A stretch of DNA of 64,000 bases from Microbulbifer sp. ALW1 (GCF_009903625.1 NZ_CP047569.1:2582501-2646500), one strand, 5' to 3'; shown: positions 17,168 to 24,524, counted from the stretch's first letter. Notes: generated by a model from the sequence alone, not told the origin. Program-made: numbers and translations.

Positions 17168-18016
17168 TTAAGTATCCAGTTTCTTCAGTCCTTTATGGGT
17201 CTGCTTGAGTGAAGTTTTCACCTTCCTGATATCCTCGGTCAACTCCATGTCTTCTGGTTTAACACCACTGATTTCCAGCATGGTGTTGCGCACCTTGCGG
17301 CCGACACTCTCTGCTGCACGCTCGGCATTTCTTTGCCCTTTGATATTTTCGTTATTCAGCTTGAGGTCAGTCTGGGTGATGCGGAATAGGTTCGCGGCAA
17401 GTTCGTCCTTGCCCATAAAATCAAGCAGTGAGCGGCTAGGGGTTTCCAGCATCTTGTAGGTCTTGAGCTGGCTCAGATTCATGTTGTACATGCCTCGGTA
17501 GCCCGCATTCTGGAATAGGGCATAACCTTTGCCCGATACACCAGCCTTGTTGGCGGAGGCGCTCAGTGTCCGTTCGTGGGCGGAGATTTCATCGCGAATC
17601 AGCACGCGCTCAACGTCTTCAGCGTTATCGACATAGCGCCTGATGGTTTCTGCGGTAGCTGCAAAAAATGCCTGCGCCTGGGCAACCCGGATTTTCTTGT
17701 TGTCCGCATTCATGGCCACCAGGTAACAGGCGAACCGGGACAGCTTGAAATCTGTCTGCTCTTTACCGTCAATGACGCGGCGCACCTGTTGGAAATTCTC
17801 GTAGGTGTCTATGTCGAGTGTCAGGCAGGTCGTCATTGCCTTGTTGATCGCCTTCTTGAACGACGCATAGGACTCGTAACCGAGCATGTGCATATACTCA
17901 CTGGCGAGCCAGTAGGTAAAGCCGTTTTCTCTGGCGATATCGTTGAAATTGATGTTTTCTTCGTCGAAGTGAAAGACATCCACCTCCCTGAAGTCCATCT
18001 CGGTCTGCTCGCTCAT
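17168..18016 (-). CDS. DinD-like damage-inducible protein (BRO-N/antirepressor type)
   Basis: The 282-residue protein aligns by eye with E. coli DinD: an N-terminal KilA/BRO-like part (NGFTYWLASEYMHMLGYESY), LSRFACYLVAMNADNKK, then RDEISAHERTLSASANKAGV, ALFQNAGYRGMYN, MGKDELAANLFRITQTDLKL and a final VGRKVRNTMLEISG. DinD is SOS-induced in E. coli and its product is reported to disrupt RecA filaments. BRO-N proteins in phages often act as antirepressors. The frame extends to 18100; ATG 18016 gives the family start. The gene lies downstream of the repressor gene on the same strand, so both may be expressed in the lysogen. Only a LexA half-site is seen nearby. Confidence 0.8.
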   Translation of the reverse strand: MSEQTEMDFREVDVFHFDEENINFNDIARENGFTYWLASEYMHMLGYESYASFKKAINKAMTTCLTLDIDTYENFQQVRRVIDGKEQTDFKLSRFACYLVAMNADNKKIRVAQAQAFFAATAETIRRYVDNAEDVERVLIRDEISAHERTLSASANKAGVSGKGYALFQNAGYRGMYNMNLSQLKTYKMLETPSRSLLDFMGKDELAANLFRITQTDLKLNNENIKGQRNAERAAESVGRKVRNTMLEISGVKPEDMELTEDIRKVKTSLKQTHKGLKKLDT

Positions 18017-18116
18017 GCCCGTCCCCCGCTGAAACTTTCTAATAATGTCCGGCAGTATACAGGGTGGGGGCTCCCGGGGGCAGGAGCAAATGTGAACCAC
18101 CTCACTCGAGTGGTTG

Positions 18117-18608
18117 TTACTTGCCGCCGGTCATCAGTTCCAGGCTGCTTTTCAGTACCGCTGTATGTTCTTTGGTCAGTGAACCGTCGCGGGCGCGTTT
18201 GAGGATGGCGTCTACCAGGTCGCGGACGTGGCGGGGGATATCGGCTTCCTGCGCCTTGGGGGTGTTATCCCCGTAGACCTCGTCGGGGTCTATTTGCTTG
18301 TGGTGGTCAAAGAACTTGCCGGCGCCTTCTCCAAACGGGTCACTCTGGACCATCTCGCCCCACTGGAAATCCGGGTCGATATCGCTCGGTTTCACTTCCA
18401 GCAGCTTTGCGAACTTCATTATCGCGTCGGTATTCAACCCAATCCTGCCGTTCAGATATGACGCCACTGCCCCTTGTGAGCTCCAGCCGATAAGGTGCGC
18501 TGCCTTCTCCTGGGTTAAATCCAGGCGCTTTTTCTTGGCGTGCCAAATCTCCCGCAGGCGTTGCTGCGCAATCTTTTGCTGTGCGGTGAGTTGGCGTCGT
18601 TTTTCCAT
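18117..18608 (-). CDS. CI-like phage repressor without a LexA-type peptidase domain
   Basis: This 163-residue protein has a lambda-repressor-like helix-turn-helix at about residues 30-73: RLDLTQEKAAHLIGWSSQGA, then VASYLNGRIGLNTDAIMKFA. The rest is acidic and helical. The S24 self-cleavage domain is missing: the protein is about 70 residues shorter than LexA-type repressors and shows no Ala-Gly cleavage site or Ser/Lys pair. It is transcribed leftward away from the OR-like operator, with the Cro-like gene on the other side. SOS induction would therefore need another protein. The frame extends to 18779; ATG 18608 (MEKRRQLTAQQK) is the natural start. Confidence 0.82.
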   Translation of the reverse strand: MEKRRQLTAQQKIAQQRLREIWHAKKKRLDLTQEKAAHLIGWSSQGAVASYLNGRIGLNTDAIMKFAKLLEVKPSDIDPDFQWGEMVQSDPFGEGAGKFFDHHKQIDPDEVYGDNTPKAQEADIPRHVRDLVDAILKRARDGSLTKEHTAVLKSSLELMTGGK

Positions 18609-18648
18609 TAGCCGGATTTTATTAGCAGTGCTACTCACAGCTCTAGCT

Positions 18649-18683
18649 CCAATGGTATTGACTGGTAATATTACCGCTGGTAA
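18649..18683. promoter_or_regulatory. OR-like operator between repressor and cro-like gene
   Basis: The region contains CCAATGGTATTG, then the palindrome GGTAATATTACC (18664-18675) overlapping TTACCGCTGGTAA (18671-18683). It lies in the 85-bp gap between the divergent repressor and YdaS/Cro-like genes and shares its 12-bp core with the OL-like site. Confidence 0.75.
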
Positions 18684-18693
18684 TTTTATTCGA

Positions 18694-18927
18694 ATGAAAC
18701 CGATAGAACGTGCCATCAAGGCGGTGGGAACACAGGAGCAACTGGCCCATGCGCTGGGGCTCAAGTACCAGAGCTCCATTTCTCAGTGGGTGACAGGCCG
18801 CCGGCCTGTGCCACCGACGCAGTGCATTCCAATCGAGCAGGCTACTGGCGGAGCGGTAACCCGCTACGAGCTGCGCCCGGACGTATTTGGCCCGGCGCCG
18901 AATGGCGAATTGAAGAAAGCAGGCTAA
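18694..18927 (+). CDS. Cro/YdaS-like helix-turn-helix protein
   Basis: The 77-residue protein matches YdaS: IERAIKAVGTQEQLAHALGL, YQSSISQWVTGRRPVP, then IEQATGGAVTRYELRPDVFG. YdaS-type proteins occupy the cro position in many lambdoid prophages and bind the early operators. ATG 18694 lies 10 bases past the last operator palindrome. The open frame upstream to 18298 overlaps the repressor gene on the other strand and is ignored. Confidence 0.85.
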   Translation: MKPIERAIKAVGTQEQLAHALGLKYQSSISQWVTGRRPVPPTQCIPIEQATGGAVTRYELRPDVFGPAPNGELKKAG

Positions 18928-19144
18928 GCCGCGGTGGCGGTGAGGTGTGCTTACGAATAACGAACATTTGAAATCTCCCTTTTCCCTGATTGCCATTCTG
19001 GCACTGGGGGTGGGGGAGAAAAATTAGGCCGGGCACATGGGGATTTATACAGGGGGCGAGATGGCTGATGGAGTAATCACATTGCGGGCGGATACGTCCG
19101 AGCTCGAATCCTGGATACAGCGTGTATCCGCCGCGCTGGAAGGG

Positions 19145-19345
19145 TTAGCTCTTGAAGAGATCCCTGAACTGCTTCGCGACCAGGTCCTTGGCCTGCTTGA
19201 GCGCGGCGTCCCGGATGGCTCCGTACTTTGCCTGGGCGCCACAACCGCCGCAGGTGATCACGTCATTCGGTTTGGGGTTTCTCGGGATCTCGAACTTCTC
19301 GCTGCGGCACTTTGCGCAGTGAAGGGTGATGGTGTCGCTGCTCAT
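19145..19345 (-). CDS. Small zinc-ribbon phage protein
   Basis: The 66-residue product has two Cys pairs spaced like a zinc ribbon, CAKC (10-13) and CGGC (32-35), and a helical lysine-rich C-terminus (ALKQAKDLVAKQFRDLF). Similar tiny proteins are common in lambdoid phages; their function is unknown. AAAGGAA sits 5 bases upstream of the ATG. A plus-strand frame (19037-19372) covers the same DNA, but the paired cysteines and the ribosome binding site favour this strand. Confidence 0.6.
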   Translation of the reverse strand: MSSDTITLHCAKCRSEKFEIPRNPKPNDVITCGGCGAQAKYGAIRDAALKQAKDLVAKQFRDLFKS

Positions 19346-19478
19346 GACAATTCCTTTGTAGCTGAGGGTTGAGGGACTTTCAGCTTACCGGGATAGGCGA
19401 CACCTGCCCAGTGGTGTGACAGCCGGAGAGACGGCAAATAACGAATTAGGGGGCTCCGAAAGGAGCGGGAGAGAGACC

Positions 19479-19514
19479 ATGGCGGTAACGCTATTTACAG
19501 GGGCGAGCCTATGA
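19479..19514 (+). CDS. Possible 11-codon leader peptide of the replication gene
   Basis: ATG 19479 follows GGGAGAG at 7-10 bases and encodes MAVTLFTGASL. Its stop TGA overlaps the ATG of the replication gene (ATGA). Such an arrangement would couple translation. A GCTCC-GAAA-GGAGC hairpin (19453-19466) lies just upstream. No homology can support so short a peptide. Confidence 0.35.
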   Translation: MAVTLFTGASL

Positions 19515-20362
19515 GTACCCGGATTATGTCCGAGTGCTGGCCGCTCACTATGTCACCGGCACAGAAGGCTGTGCTCATATCTCTGGCGGACCAGGCGAAC
19601 GACGCGGGGGTCTGCTGGCCATCTATCGGCACCATGGCAGAGCGTACCTGTTTGACGGACAGGGCGGTGCGCAAGGCTGTGCGCGAGCTGGAATCAATGG
19701 GGATTCTGGTGAGCAGCGGCCGCTCTGGTCGATCCACTTATTACACGATCACGGTAGAAAACTTTGTGCCGCCGGTGCGGAAAAAACGTACGCGTAAGGG
19801 TGCCGAACCCCGGAACGAGGTTCCGCCCACCCCGGAACGAGGTTCCGCCCCGGAATCTCATTCCCCCGGAACCATATTCCCCCCACCCCGGAACGAGGTT
19901 CCCCCCACCCCGGAACCACATTCCGGGGACCCCGGAACCACGTTCCCCCAGAACCGTAAAGAACCGTCACTGAACCATCAGGGAACCGTCAGAGAGGGGC
20001 ACGCAAGCGCGCCCTCACCGCTGGGTGAAAAATCGCCAGCGAAAAAATCTGCTCGCGGAACTCGACTCCCAAGCGACTGGCAACCCGGCTCCGAGCACTT
20101 CGCTGCGGCGCATGAAATCAACCCTCGGCTGAGCAACCTGCAGATCGTGGAAATTGCCAACGGCTTCCGGGACTACTGGATTGCTCAGCCCGGGAGCCGC
20201 GGCGTGAAGCTGGACTGGCTGGCGACTTGGCGGAACTGGGTACGCCGTGAGCGCGGTCTGCCGACTCCGCCACCGAGTAACCCAGGCAGTGCCGGAAACC
20301 CTGCCGAGCGCCGCACCCGCGACATGAGCGCGTACGACGTGGCCACGGACGAGAGCTGGTGA
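19511..20362 (+). CDS. O-like phage replication initiator
   Basis: The 283-residue protein has an N-terminal winged-helix domain typical of phage O/DnaD-like initiators: MSPAQKAVLISLADQANDAG, CWPSIGTMAERTCLTDRAVR, then ELESMGILVSSGRSGRSTYY (residues 14-80). A low-complexity proline-rich linker (about 95-150) is encoded by the iteron array. The C-terminus (residues 180-260, RLPSDWQPGSEHFAAAHEIN; VKLDWLATWRNWVRRER) resembles the part that recruits the host replicative helicase. No P-like helicase loader follows, so it may recruit the helicase directly. It is the first large gene of the rightward early operon. Confidence 0.8.
   Translation: MSTRIMSECWPLTMSPAQKAVLISLADQANDAGVCWPSIGTMAERTCLTDRAVRKAVRELESMGILVSSGRSGRSTYYTITVENFVPPVRKKRTRKGAEPRNEVPPTPERGSAPESHSPGTIFPPPRNEVPPTPEPHSGDPGTTFPQNRKEPSLNHQGTVREGHASAPSPLGEKSPAKKSARGTRLPSDWQPGSEHFAAAHEINPRLSNLQIVEIANGFRDYWIAQPGSRGVKLDWLATWRNWVRRERGLPTPPPSNPGSAGNPAERRTRDMSAYDVATDESW
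19812..19990 (+). other. Phage replication origin: 13-bp palindromic iterons plus half-sites
   Basis: Seven GGAAC-NNN-GTTCC type palindromes start at 19812, 19834, 19852, 19868, 19890, 19912 and 19934, mostly 22 bases apart (two helical turns). Three are identical (GGAACGAGGTTCC). GAACC half-sites follow at 19951, 19961, 19972 and 19983, 10-11 bases apart. The array lies inside the initiator gene, as in lambda ori. Because 22 is not a multiple of 3, the repeats are kept as DNA and not as protein. Confidence 0.8.
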
Positions 20363-20769
20363 CCGGTATGCGAACGATTGAGTTCACCTTGCCCCAGGCC
20401 TCACCACTGCTGAACCAGATTCGCGGTATGGCTCCCAAGGCGTACATGGCAATGCGGCGCGACCTGGCGAATGTGGTTTACGGGGCGCTGGTGCAGTCCG
20501 GTCAGCGTCGGCCTGCAATGCCGTTCAGTCGTGTGCACATCGAAATTGTGCGCGGCAACAGCGGCTCGCTGCCGGACTGGGATGGCCTCTACGGCGGGCT
20601 GAAGCCGTTGCTGGACACCTTCGTTCCTCCAAGCCGCCGCCACCCGCACGGGCTGGGCTTGATCGAAGACGACAACCCCAAGTGCGTTGTGTCGCTGAAT
20701 GCGCGCCCAGCAAAAACCAAGCGAGGCGAGCAGTGGACGCAGATTTTGATTGCGGAGGTACCGGAGTGA
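20359..20769 (+). CDS. RusA-like Holliday-junction endonuclease
   Basis: The 136-residue product resembles RusA resolvases by its acidic pattern: LPDWDGLYGGLKPLLDTF near residues 75-92 and GLIEDDNPKCV near 101-112. These are the positions of RusA's D-L-D-N and DD catalytic aspartates. Such enzymes resolve branched DNA before packaging. The GTG at 20359 overlaps the previous stop; ATG 20368 is a possible alternative start. The domain is somewhat divergent, so the name is a family-level call. Confidence 0.65.
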   Translation: MTGMRTIEFTLPQASPLLNQIRGMAPKAYMAMRRDLANVVYGALVQSGQRRPAMPFSRVHIEIVRGNSGSLPDWDGLYGGLKPLLDTFVPPSRRHPHGLGLIEDDNPKCVVSLNARPAKTKRGEQWTQILIAEVPE

Positions 20770-21074
20770 ACCAGCTGCCGCACCGGTGGGCCGCGGAGAT
20801 TAACGCGGGCCGCCGAGTGATTGCGGATGTACCGGCAGAGCTGCGAGAGCTCACCGAGTACCAGCTGGGCTTGTTGATCGGTGCCCGGCGTGCGCACCAG
20901 CTGGACGTGCGGCTGGGGCTGGCCGGGCAGGGGACCCGGATGAAAGATTTTGAGCAGCTGAGCGACGCCGCCAAGCGCGGTGTGCGGCTTGGACTGCAAC
21001 GGGAGTTTTTTCTGCGTCGCTTTCAAGCGCGGCGCGGATTGAGTGGAAAGCACCAACGGGGGAGGCGGGCATGA
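20766..21074 (+). CDS. Hypothetical phage protein (Nin-region type)
   Basis: A 102-residue product read from a GTG that overlaps the preceding stop codon (GTGA). It starts VNQLPHRWAAEINAGRRVIA and contains LTEYQLGLLIGARRAHQLD and a basic C-terminus. No family is recognised. The tight overlaps with both neighbours (4 bases each) support it over the longer frame beginning at 20682. Confidence 0.6.
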   Translation: MNQLPHRWAAEINAGRRVIADVPAELRELTEYQLGLLIGARRAHQLDVRLGLAGQGTRMKDFEQLSDAAKRGVRLGLQREFFLRRFQARRGLSGKHQRGRRA

Positions 21075-21577
21075 CGAGTATCACTGAAAAACCAACGCGG
21101 AATTGGTTCACGGACAAAGAGCTGCAATGTGGCTGCAGACACTGCCAAACCGCACGTAAAGCGGGTGAGCCAGTGGGATTCAATGCGGGCGAGATGAAAC
21201 TCGAGTTCCTGCTCCATCTGAATCGATTGCGTGAGTACTGGTATTGCAAGCCTATGCCGGTATCGAGTGGTTTCCGCTGCCTGTCACACCCCATTGAAGC
21301 GAAAAAAGTAACGGGGGCAAAGGCCGCAGGTTTGGGGTTTGTTCCTGGTGATCACCCGTGCGGCTTGGGGGTGGATATCCAGCTGGCTGGAGAGGACGCC
21401 CTGGAATTGCTTGAGGCGGCAGGCGCATACAACTACGCGCACGCAAGAGCTGGCATGGGTCGCCCTTTCACAGCCATCAGCCCAAACCAGCGAGGTACTT
21501 GGGGCAGTCGTTTTGTACACCTTGGGGCTAACGTCGATGGTATTGGTCGCCCACGACCGACCATCTGGACCTACTGA
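21071..21577 (+). CDS. Peptidase M15-type endolysin
   Basis: The 168-residue protein has the M15A zinc peptidase pattern: NWFTDKELQCGCRHCQ, LNRLREYWYCKPMPVSSGFR, the zinc motif GDHPCGLGVDIQL (His and Asp ligands) and the third ligand region RFVHLGAN. It would cleave cross-links in peptidoglycan at lysis. No signal peptide is visible, so a holin is needed for export. It lies upstream of the Q-like gene, an unusual place for an endolysin, and overlaps the previous gene by 4 bases. Confidence 0.85.
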   Translation: MTSITEKPTRNWFTDKELQCGCRHCQTARKAGEPVGFNAGEMKLEFLLHLNRLREYWYCKPMPVSSGFRCLSHPIEAKKVTGAKAAGLGFVPGDHPCGLGVDIQLAGEDALELLEAAGAYNYAHARAGMGRPFTAISPNQRGTWGSRFVHLGANVDGIGRPRPTIWTY

Positions 21578-21589
21578 GTGGGGTGGTGC

Positions 21590-22012
21590 ATGGAGCAATT
21601 GGATAAACGGGTTCAGGACGCCCTTTATGACCAACTGGAGGTTTGGGCCAGTTCTCAGCGCTACGGCAATCACTACCGCGGTACCAGTCCAATTTACGCG
21701 TGGATGGCTGGAACGGTGCGGGCGCCTCGCACTGGTTCGGTGGCACTGGTGAGCGATGCCCAGGAGCTCAAAGTGGAGCGGGCCATGGCCGCGGTTAAGC
21801 GGGAGGCTCCAGAGCAGTACCGAGTACTTAAGGCTGAGGCATACAGCCTGCTGGGTGAGGACGATCAACTCACAGAGCAGCGGGGCAGGGCGCGGAATGC
21901 GCAGATGAGCCTGCGGAGTTACCAACGGTATCTGCCGAGGGCGCGGGTGTTTCTGGCTGCGCTGCTGTTTGGCCCGCGCCAAGTGACGAGAAGTGGAGAG
22001 CTGACAGCATGA
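21590..22012 (+). CDS. Q-like antitermination protein
   Basis: The 140-residue protein follows the pattern of small phage antiterminators: EVWASSQRYGNHYRGTSPIY, LVSDAQELKVERAMAAVKRE, QYRVLKAEAY and a final helix ARNAQMSLRSYQRYLPRARV. Q proteins load onto RNA polymerase at the late promoter and let it read through terminators into lysis and structural genes. The late genes begin shortly downstream. A GTG at 21578 is in frame, but ATG 21590 is the more likely start. Confidence 0.65.
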   Translation: MEQLDKRVQDALYDQLEVWASSQRYGNHYRGTSPIYAWMAGTVRAPRTGSVALVSDAQELKVERAMAAVKREAPEQYRVLKAEAYSLLGEDDQLTEQRGRARNAQMSLRSYQRYLPRARVFLAALLFGPRQVTRSGELTA

Positions 22013-22506
22013 GTTTGAAGCCAACGCGTATTCCGAAGTTGCTGGCACTGGCCAAGAACCGAACTTGTGTGGCCTGCGGGATCGGCGATGACACCATCGT
22101 CGCCGCGCATTACCAGGGTTATCGCTCCCATGCGTATGGCAAGGGCAGGGGTATCAAGCCGCACGACGCTATGAGCGCGCAATTGTGCTTCAAGTGCCAC
22201 GGCGAGGCCGACCGCAGCGGGTTAGCTAAGGGGCACATCGAACACAGCGCAGCGTTTCTGCGGTACATCATCGTCACGCACCTGCGTCTGTACATGGAGG
22301 GGCAGTTATTCGCCACCGACGAGGGCGGGCAGCTGCTGGCACAGCTTTGCCAGAACGCGCGCACCCTGATGCGTGAGAGCGAGGCAAACTTGCACCACAC
22401 CGCCATGGAGATTGCGGAGTGTTTCGATAGCGGAGCCCTGCAGCCCATTACCCGCCGCGGTGCCTGTGTAGGCGATTTTGTGGGGGTGACCTATGCGGGT
22501 GGCTAA
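22009..22506 (+). CDS. DUF1364-type HNH-like phage protein
   Basis: The 165-residue product has the DUF1364 signature: CVACGIGDDTIVAAHYQG, HAYGKGRGIKPHDAM and LCFKCHGEADRSG. The CxxC and CxxCH pairs suggest a zinc-bound beta-beta-alpha fold, and the histidines are placed as in HNH nucleases. Its C-terminal half is helical. It starts 4 bases before the end of the Q-like gene. Function is not proven; a recombination or nuclease role is inferred from family. Confidence 0.65.
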   Translation: MSLKPTRIPKLLALAKNRTCVACGIGDDTIVAAHYQGYRSHAYGKGRGIKPHDAMSAQLCFKCHGEADRSGLAKGHIEHSAAFLRYIIVTHLRLYMEGQLFATDEGGQLLAQLCQNARTLMRESEANLHHTAMEIAECFDSGALQPITRRGACVGDFVGVTYAGG

Positions 22507-22708
22507 TGGATTCGGCGAACTGTACTGCAACCGTGGTGAGCATTGGGCGGATCCAGAGAAGTTCGCCCGGGATGCTCGTGCAAAATCTGGCCGTGCCAGT
22601 TGGTGCCGTGCGTGTATGGCGGAGTACCGCCGGCAGCGTGCGGCGCAGGAGCGATCGGCTCAGCTGAAAGCGCTGGCGAAGCAGAAGCAACTACAACCAA
22701 TTTTCTAA
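22493..22708 (+). CDS. Small cysteine-rich phage protein
   Basis: The 71-residue product has cysteines at residues 12, 38 and 41 ([34 protein letters not shown]) and a basic helical tail. The CRAC motif with the upstream Cys and His suggests a zinc-finger-like domain. It overlaps the DUF1364 gene by 14 bases. No function is assigned. Confidence 0.5.
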   Translation: MRVANGFGELYCNRGEHWADPEKFARDARAKSGRASWCRACMAEYRRQRAAQERSAQLKALAKQKQLQPIF

Positions 22709-22719
22709 GGGTCTACCCG

Positions 22720-23094
22720 ATGGCGAGAGGTGTTAACAAGGTGATTTTGGTGGGCAACCTAGGTGGAGACCCAGAAACCCGCTACCTGCCTAGTGGTGGA
22801 TCGGTGACGAATATCACCGTCGCCACCAGTGAAACTTGGAAAGACAAGCATAGCGGACAGCAGCAGGAGCGTACCGAGTGGCACAGGGTGGTGTTCTTTA
22901 ACCGCCTGGCGGAAATTGCAGGTGAGTACTTGCGCAAGGGCAGCAAGGTTTACCTGGAAGGCTCCCTGCGTACTCGAAAGTGGCAAGACCAGCAGAGTGG
23001 GCAGGATCGTTACACCACTGAGATCGTGGCCGCGGAAATGCAGATGCTCGACGGTGCGCGTACCAATGGCGAGCAATACGCAGGCCAGCACTAA
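22720..23094 (+). CDS. ssb: Single-stranded DNA-binding protein (no acidic tip)
   Basis: The 124-residue protein is a clear SSB OB-fold: [20 protein letters not shown], then [39 protein letters not shown] and [13 protein letters not shown]. It protects single-stranded DNA in replication and recombination. Host SSB ends in an acidic DDDIPF-type tip that binds partner proteins; this one stops at NGEQYAGQH and lacks it. The open frame reaches back to 22543, but ATG 22720 gives the family start. Confidence 0.93.
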   Translation: MARGVNKVILVGNLGGDPETRYLPSGGSVTNITVATSETWKDKHSGQQQERTEWHRVVFFNRLAEIAGEYLRKGSKVYLEGSLRTRKWQDQQSGQDRYTTEIVAAEMQMLDGARTNGEQYAGQH

Positions 23095-23276
23095 TGATTG
23101 TATAAGTAGGTGCCCAGCCGGCGGTGGCGCCAGCCTGTGAGGCTCAATAACACCGGCAACCGGGCCGCTCGCCTCCATTGAAGTTGATGTACTAGGGCGG
23201 TGACCGGGAGCGGTCGGGCCCTGGAGTAAGGGGGCCTCGGTTTCGCGACACAAAAGCAGAAAATAGGACAGAGCGA

Positions 23277-23612
23277 ATGATTACAGAGATTCAAGAACAA
23301 CCAATAGGGCGTTTTCCTGGGTACGAGACGTTGACTGATGTGCTGGAGCGCGCATTGCAGCAAGCCGCGGCAGGCAAAGGGAATGACCGACATGCTCAAG
23401 GGCAGCCGTTTCATGAGCAGCCAATGCTGCGTATCAGTGAACTATTGGATAGCGACGGCGGCATGGCTTTTCAGGCGATCAAAAAAATTCAGGAAGCCCG
23501 GCGGCTACCCACTAGAGAAAGGCGAGTGGCCGAGTTGCTGGGGGCAATCAATTATATTGCGGGCATGGTGATCTTGGAGGAAAGCCAGATTCCGGCAGGT
23601 GTTGCTGAATAA
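23277..23612 (+). CDS. Hypothetical phage protein, MazG-like position
   Basis: The 111-residue protein is mostly helical, with GNDRHAQGQPFHEQPMLRIS in the middle and LLGAINYIAGMVILEESQIP near the C-terminus. Similar proteins occur in Pseudomonas-like phages. I do not recognise a catalytic motif. The 182 bases upstream are GC-rich with short inverted repeats (for example GGCCCTGGAGTAAGGGGGCC) and could be a structured leader. Confidence 0.55.
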   Translation: MITEIQEQPIGRFPGYETLTDVLERALQQAAAGKGNDRHAQGQPFHEQPMLRISELLDSDGGMAFQAIKKIQEARRLPTRERRVAELLGAINYIAGMVILEESQIPAGVAE

Positions 23613-23807
23613 TTCTACCTATTATTGGGCGTCAACCACGTGGTTATGTGAGAAAGGATTCGTCATCTACAAAGCGAAAGAACATCAAGAAAGAGTTTTG
23701 ATCGGAGTTTGTGTGGTTACCAAGTGTTACATTGGAATCTGCTAAAAATTATAAAATTCCGATATCGTCATCTGAGTTTTTCGGTTCGGAAAGGATAAAA
23801 ATCTACC

Positions 23808-24047
23808 ATGAAAGATATATTTGATCGCTTTGGCAGTGTTATTGCCTCTAACTACATATTTGGTTCTTTTGTCTGCTATGTGATGCTTTTGGGGCAGTCG
23901 ATTTTGTATCTTGATATCTACTCGTTGATTCTAGGGGAGTCGCTTGGATCTTCAGGGCGCGGGTGGCACCTTCACCAGTCTGTCTTGATCGCAACTATTT
24001 GCTGTATGGTTTCGATTCATCTTAGGTTTAGGCACAAAAAGCAATAG
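23808..24047 (+). CDS. Small AT-rich membrane protein
   Basis: The 79-residue product has two hydrophobic segments (IFGSFVCYVMLLGQSILYLD and VLIATICCMVSIHLRF) and a basic C-terminus. Its gene and the 195 bases before it are clearly more AT-rich than the surrounding phage DNA, which suggests a separately acquired cargo gene. It could be a holin or an exclusion protein; nothing distinguishes these. Confidence 0.5.
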   Translation: MKDIFDRFGSVIASNYIFGSFVCYVMLLGQSILYLDIYSLILGESLGSSGRGWHLHQSVLIATICCMVSIHLRFRHKKQ

Positions 24048-24190
24048 ATTAAATTGTCTTATTAAATACCGGCGGACACGTACGCTAAACTATGAATGAA
24101 ATTTCATTCGCGAGATTTTGCAGTTTGGCGGATTGGCGGTATAAAACCGCTATCTTGGAAAAGTTGTCACTGCAGCTCATCAAATGTTTT

Positions 24191-24215
24191 AAACCGGCTC
24201 AGCGCCGGTTTTTTT
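24191..24215 (+). terminator. Intrinsic terminator before the lysis genes
   Basis: AAACCGGC (24191-24198) pairs with GCCGGTTT (24204-24211) around a 5-base loop and is followed by a T run. Q-dependent antitermination would be needed to pass it. Confidence 0.8.
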
Positions 24216-24230
24216 ATGCCTGGAGAAAAC

Positions 24231-24443
24231 ATGAACGGACAGGAAGGCAGCGCCGTAGCCACTACCGCCGCTGGTGTTGGCATGACGCAAGTGCCCGTAA
24301 GCCCGGTACAGCTGGTGGGGTTGATCGTCGCCACCCTTGGCCTGATCTGGAATGTGTATGCAACGGTAACGCGCAACAAACACAACAAATTTGTGCGGGA
24401 CCAGGCCACCAAGGCTGAGCAGCGACAAAAACCCGTTAAATAA
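24231..24443 (+). CDS. Small single-span membrane protein, holin candidate
   Basis: The 70-residue product has an N-terminal Gly/Ala/Thr-rich stretch, one membrane segment (VQLVGLIVATLGLIWNVYAT) and a charged C-terminus. Its start ATG 24231 has TGGAGAAAAC upstream and lies just past a terminator. The position next to the larger 3-TM holin suggests a lysis role (holin or antiholin). The frame extends to 24096 but would cross the terminator hairpin. Confidence 0.55.
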   Translation: MNGQEGSAVATTAAGVGMTQVPVSPVQLVGLIVATLGLIWNVYATVTRNKHNKFVRDQATKAEQRQKPVK

Positions 24444-24524
24444 TTCAGTTTTGCCACCCCTGATTCTCCCTATTCCCCAATCCCGTTTTGGGGGTGGCAC
24501 CCTACAACCACCGAGAGCAATCAC

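Noticed and set aside
18045..18070. LexA box upstream of the dinD-like gene
   Set aside because: Only one half-site (CTGTATAC) is present; the second ACAG half is missing at the right distance.
18947..19027. 26-codon GTG frame after the cro-like gene (MLTNNEHLKSPFSLIAILAL)
   Set aside because: Hydrophobic and possibly real, but too short and without a clear ribosome binding site or known relative.
19037..19372. Plus-strand 111-residue frame (MADGVITLRADTSELES)
   Set aside because: It covers the zinc-ribbon gene on the other strand. The N-terminal half looks plausible and GGGGGCGAG precedes ATG 19061, but the paired cysteines and better ribosome binding site favour the minus strand.
19801..19990. 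CRISPR array
   Set aside because: Repeats are 13-bp palindromes with 3-9-base gaps inside a coding gene; they fit replication iterons.
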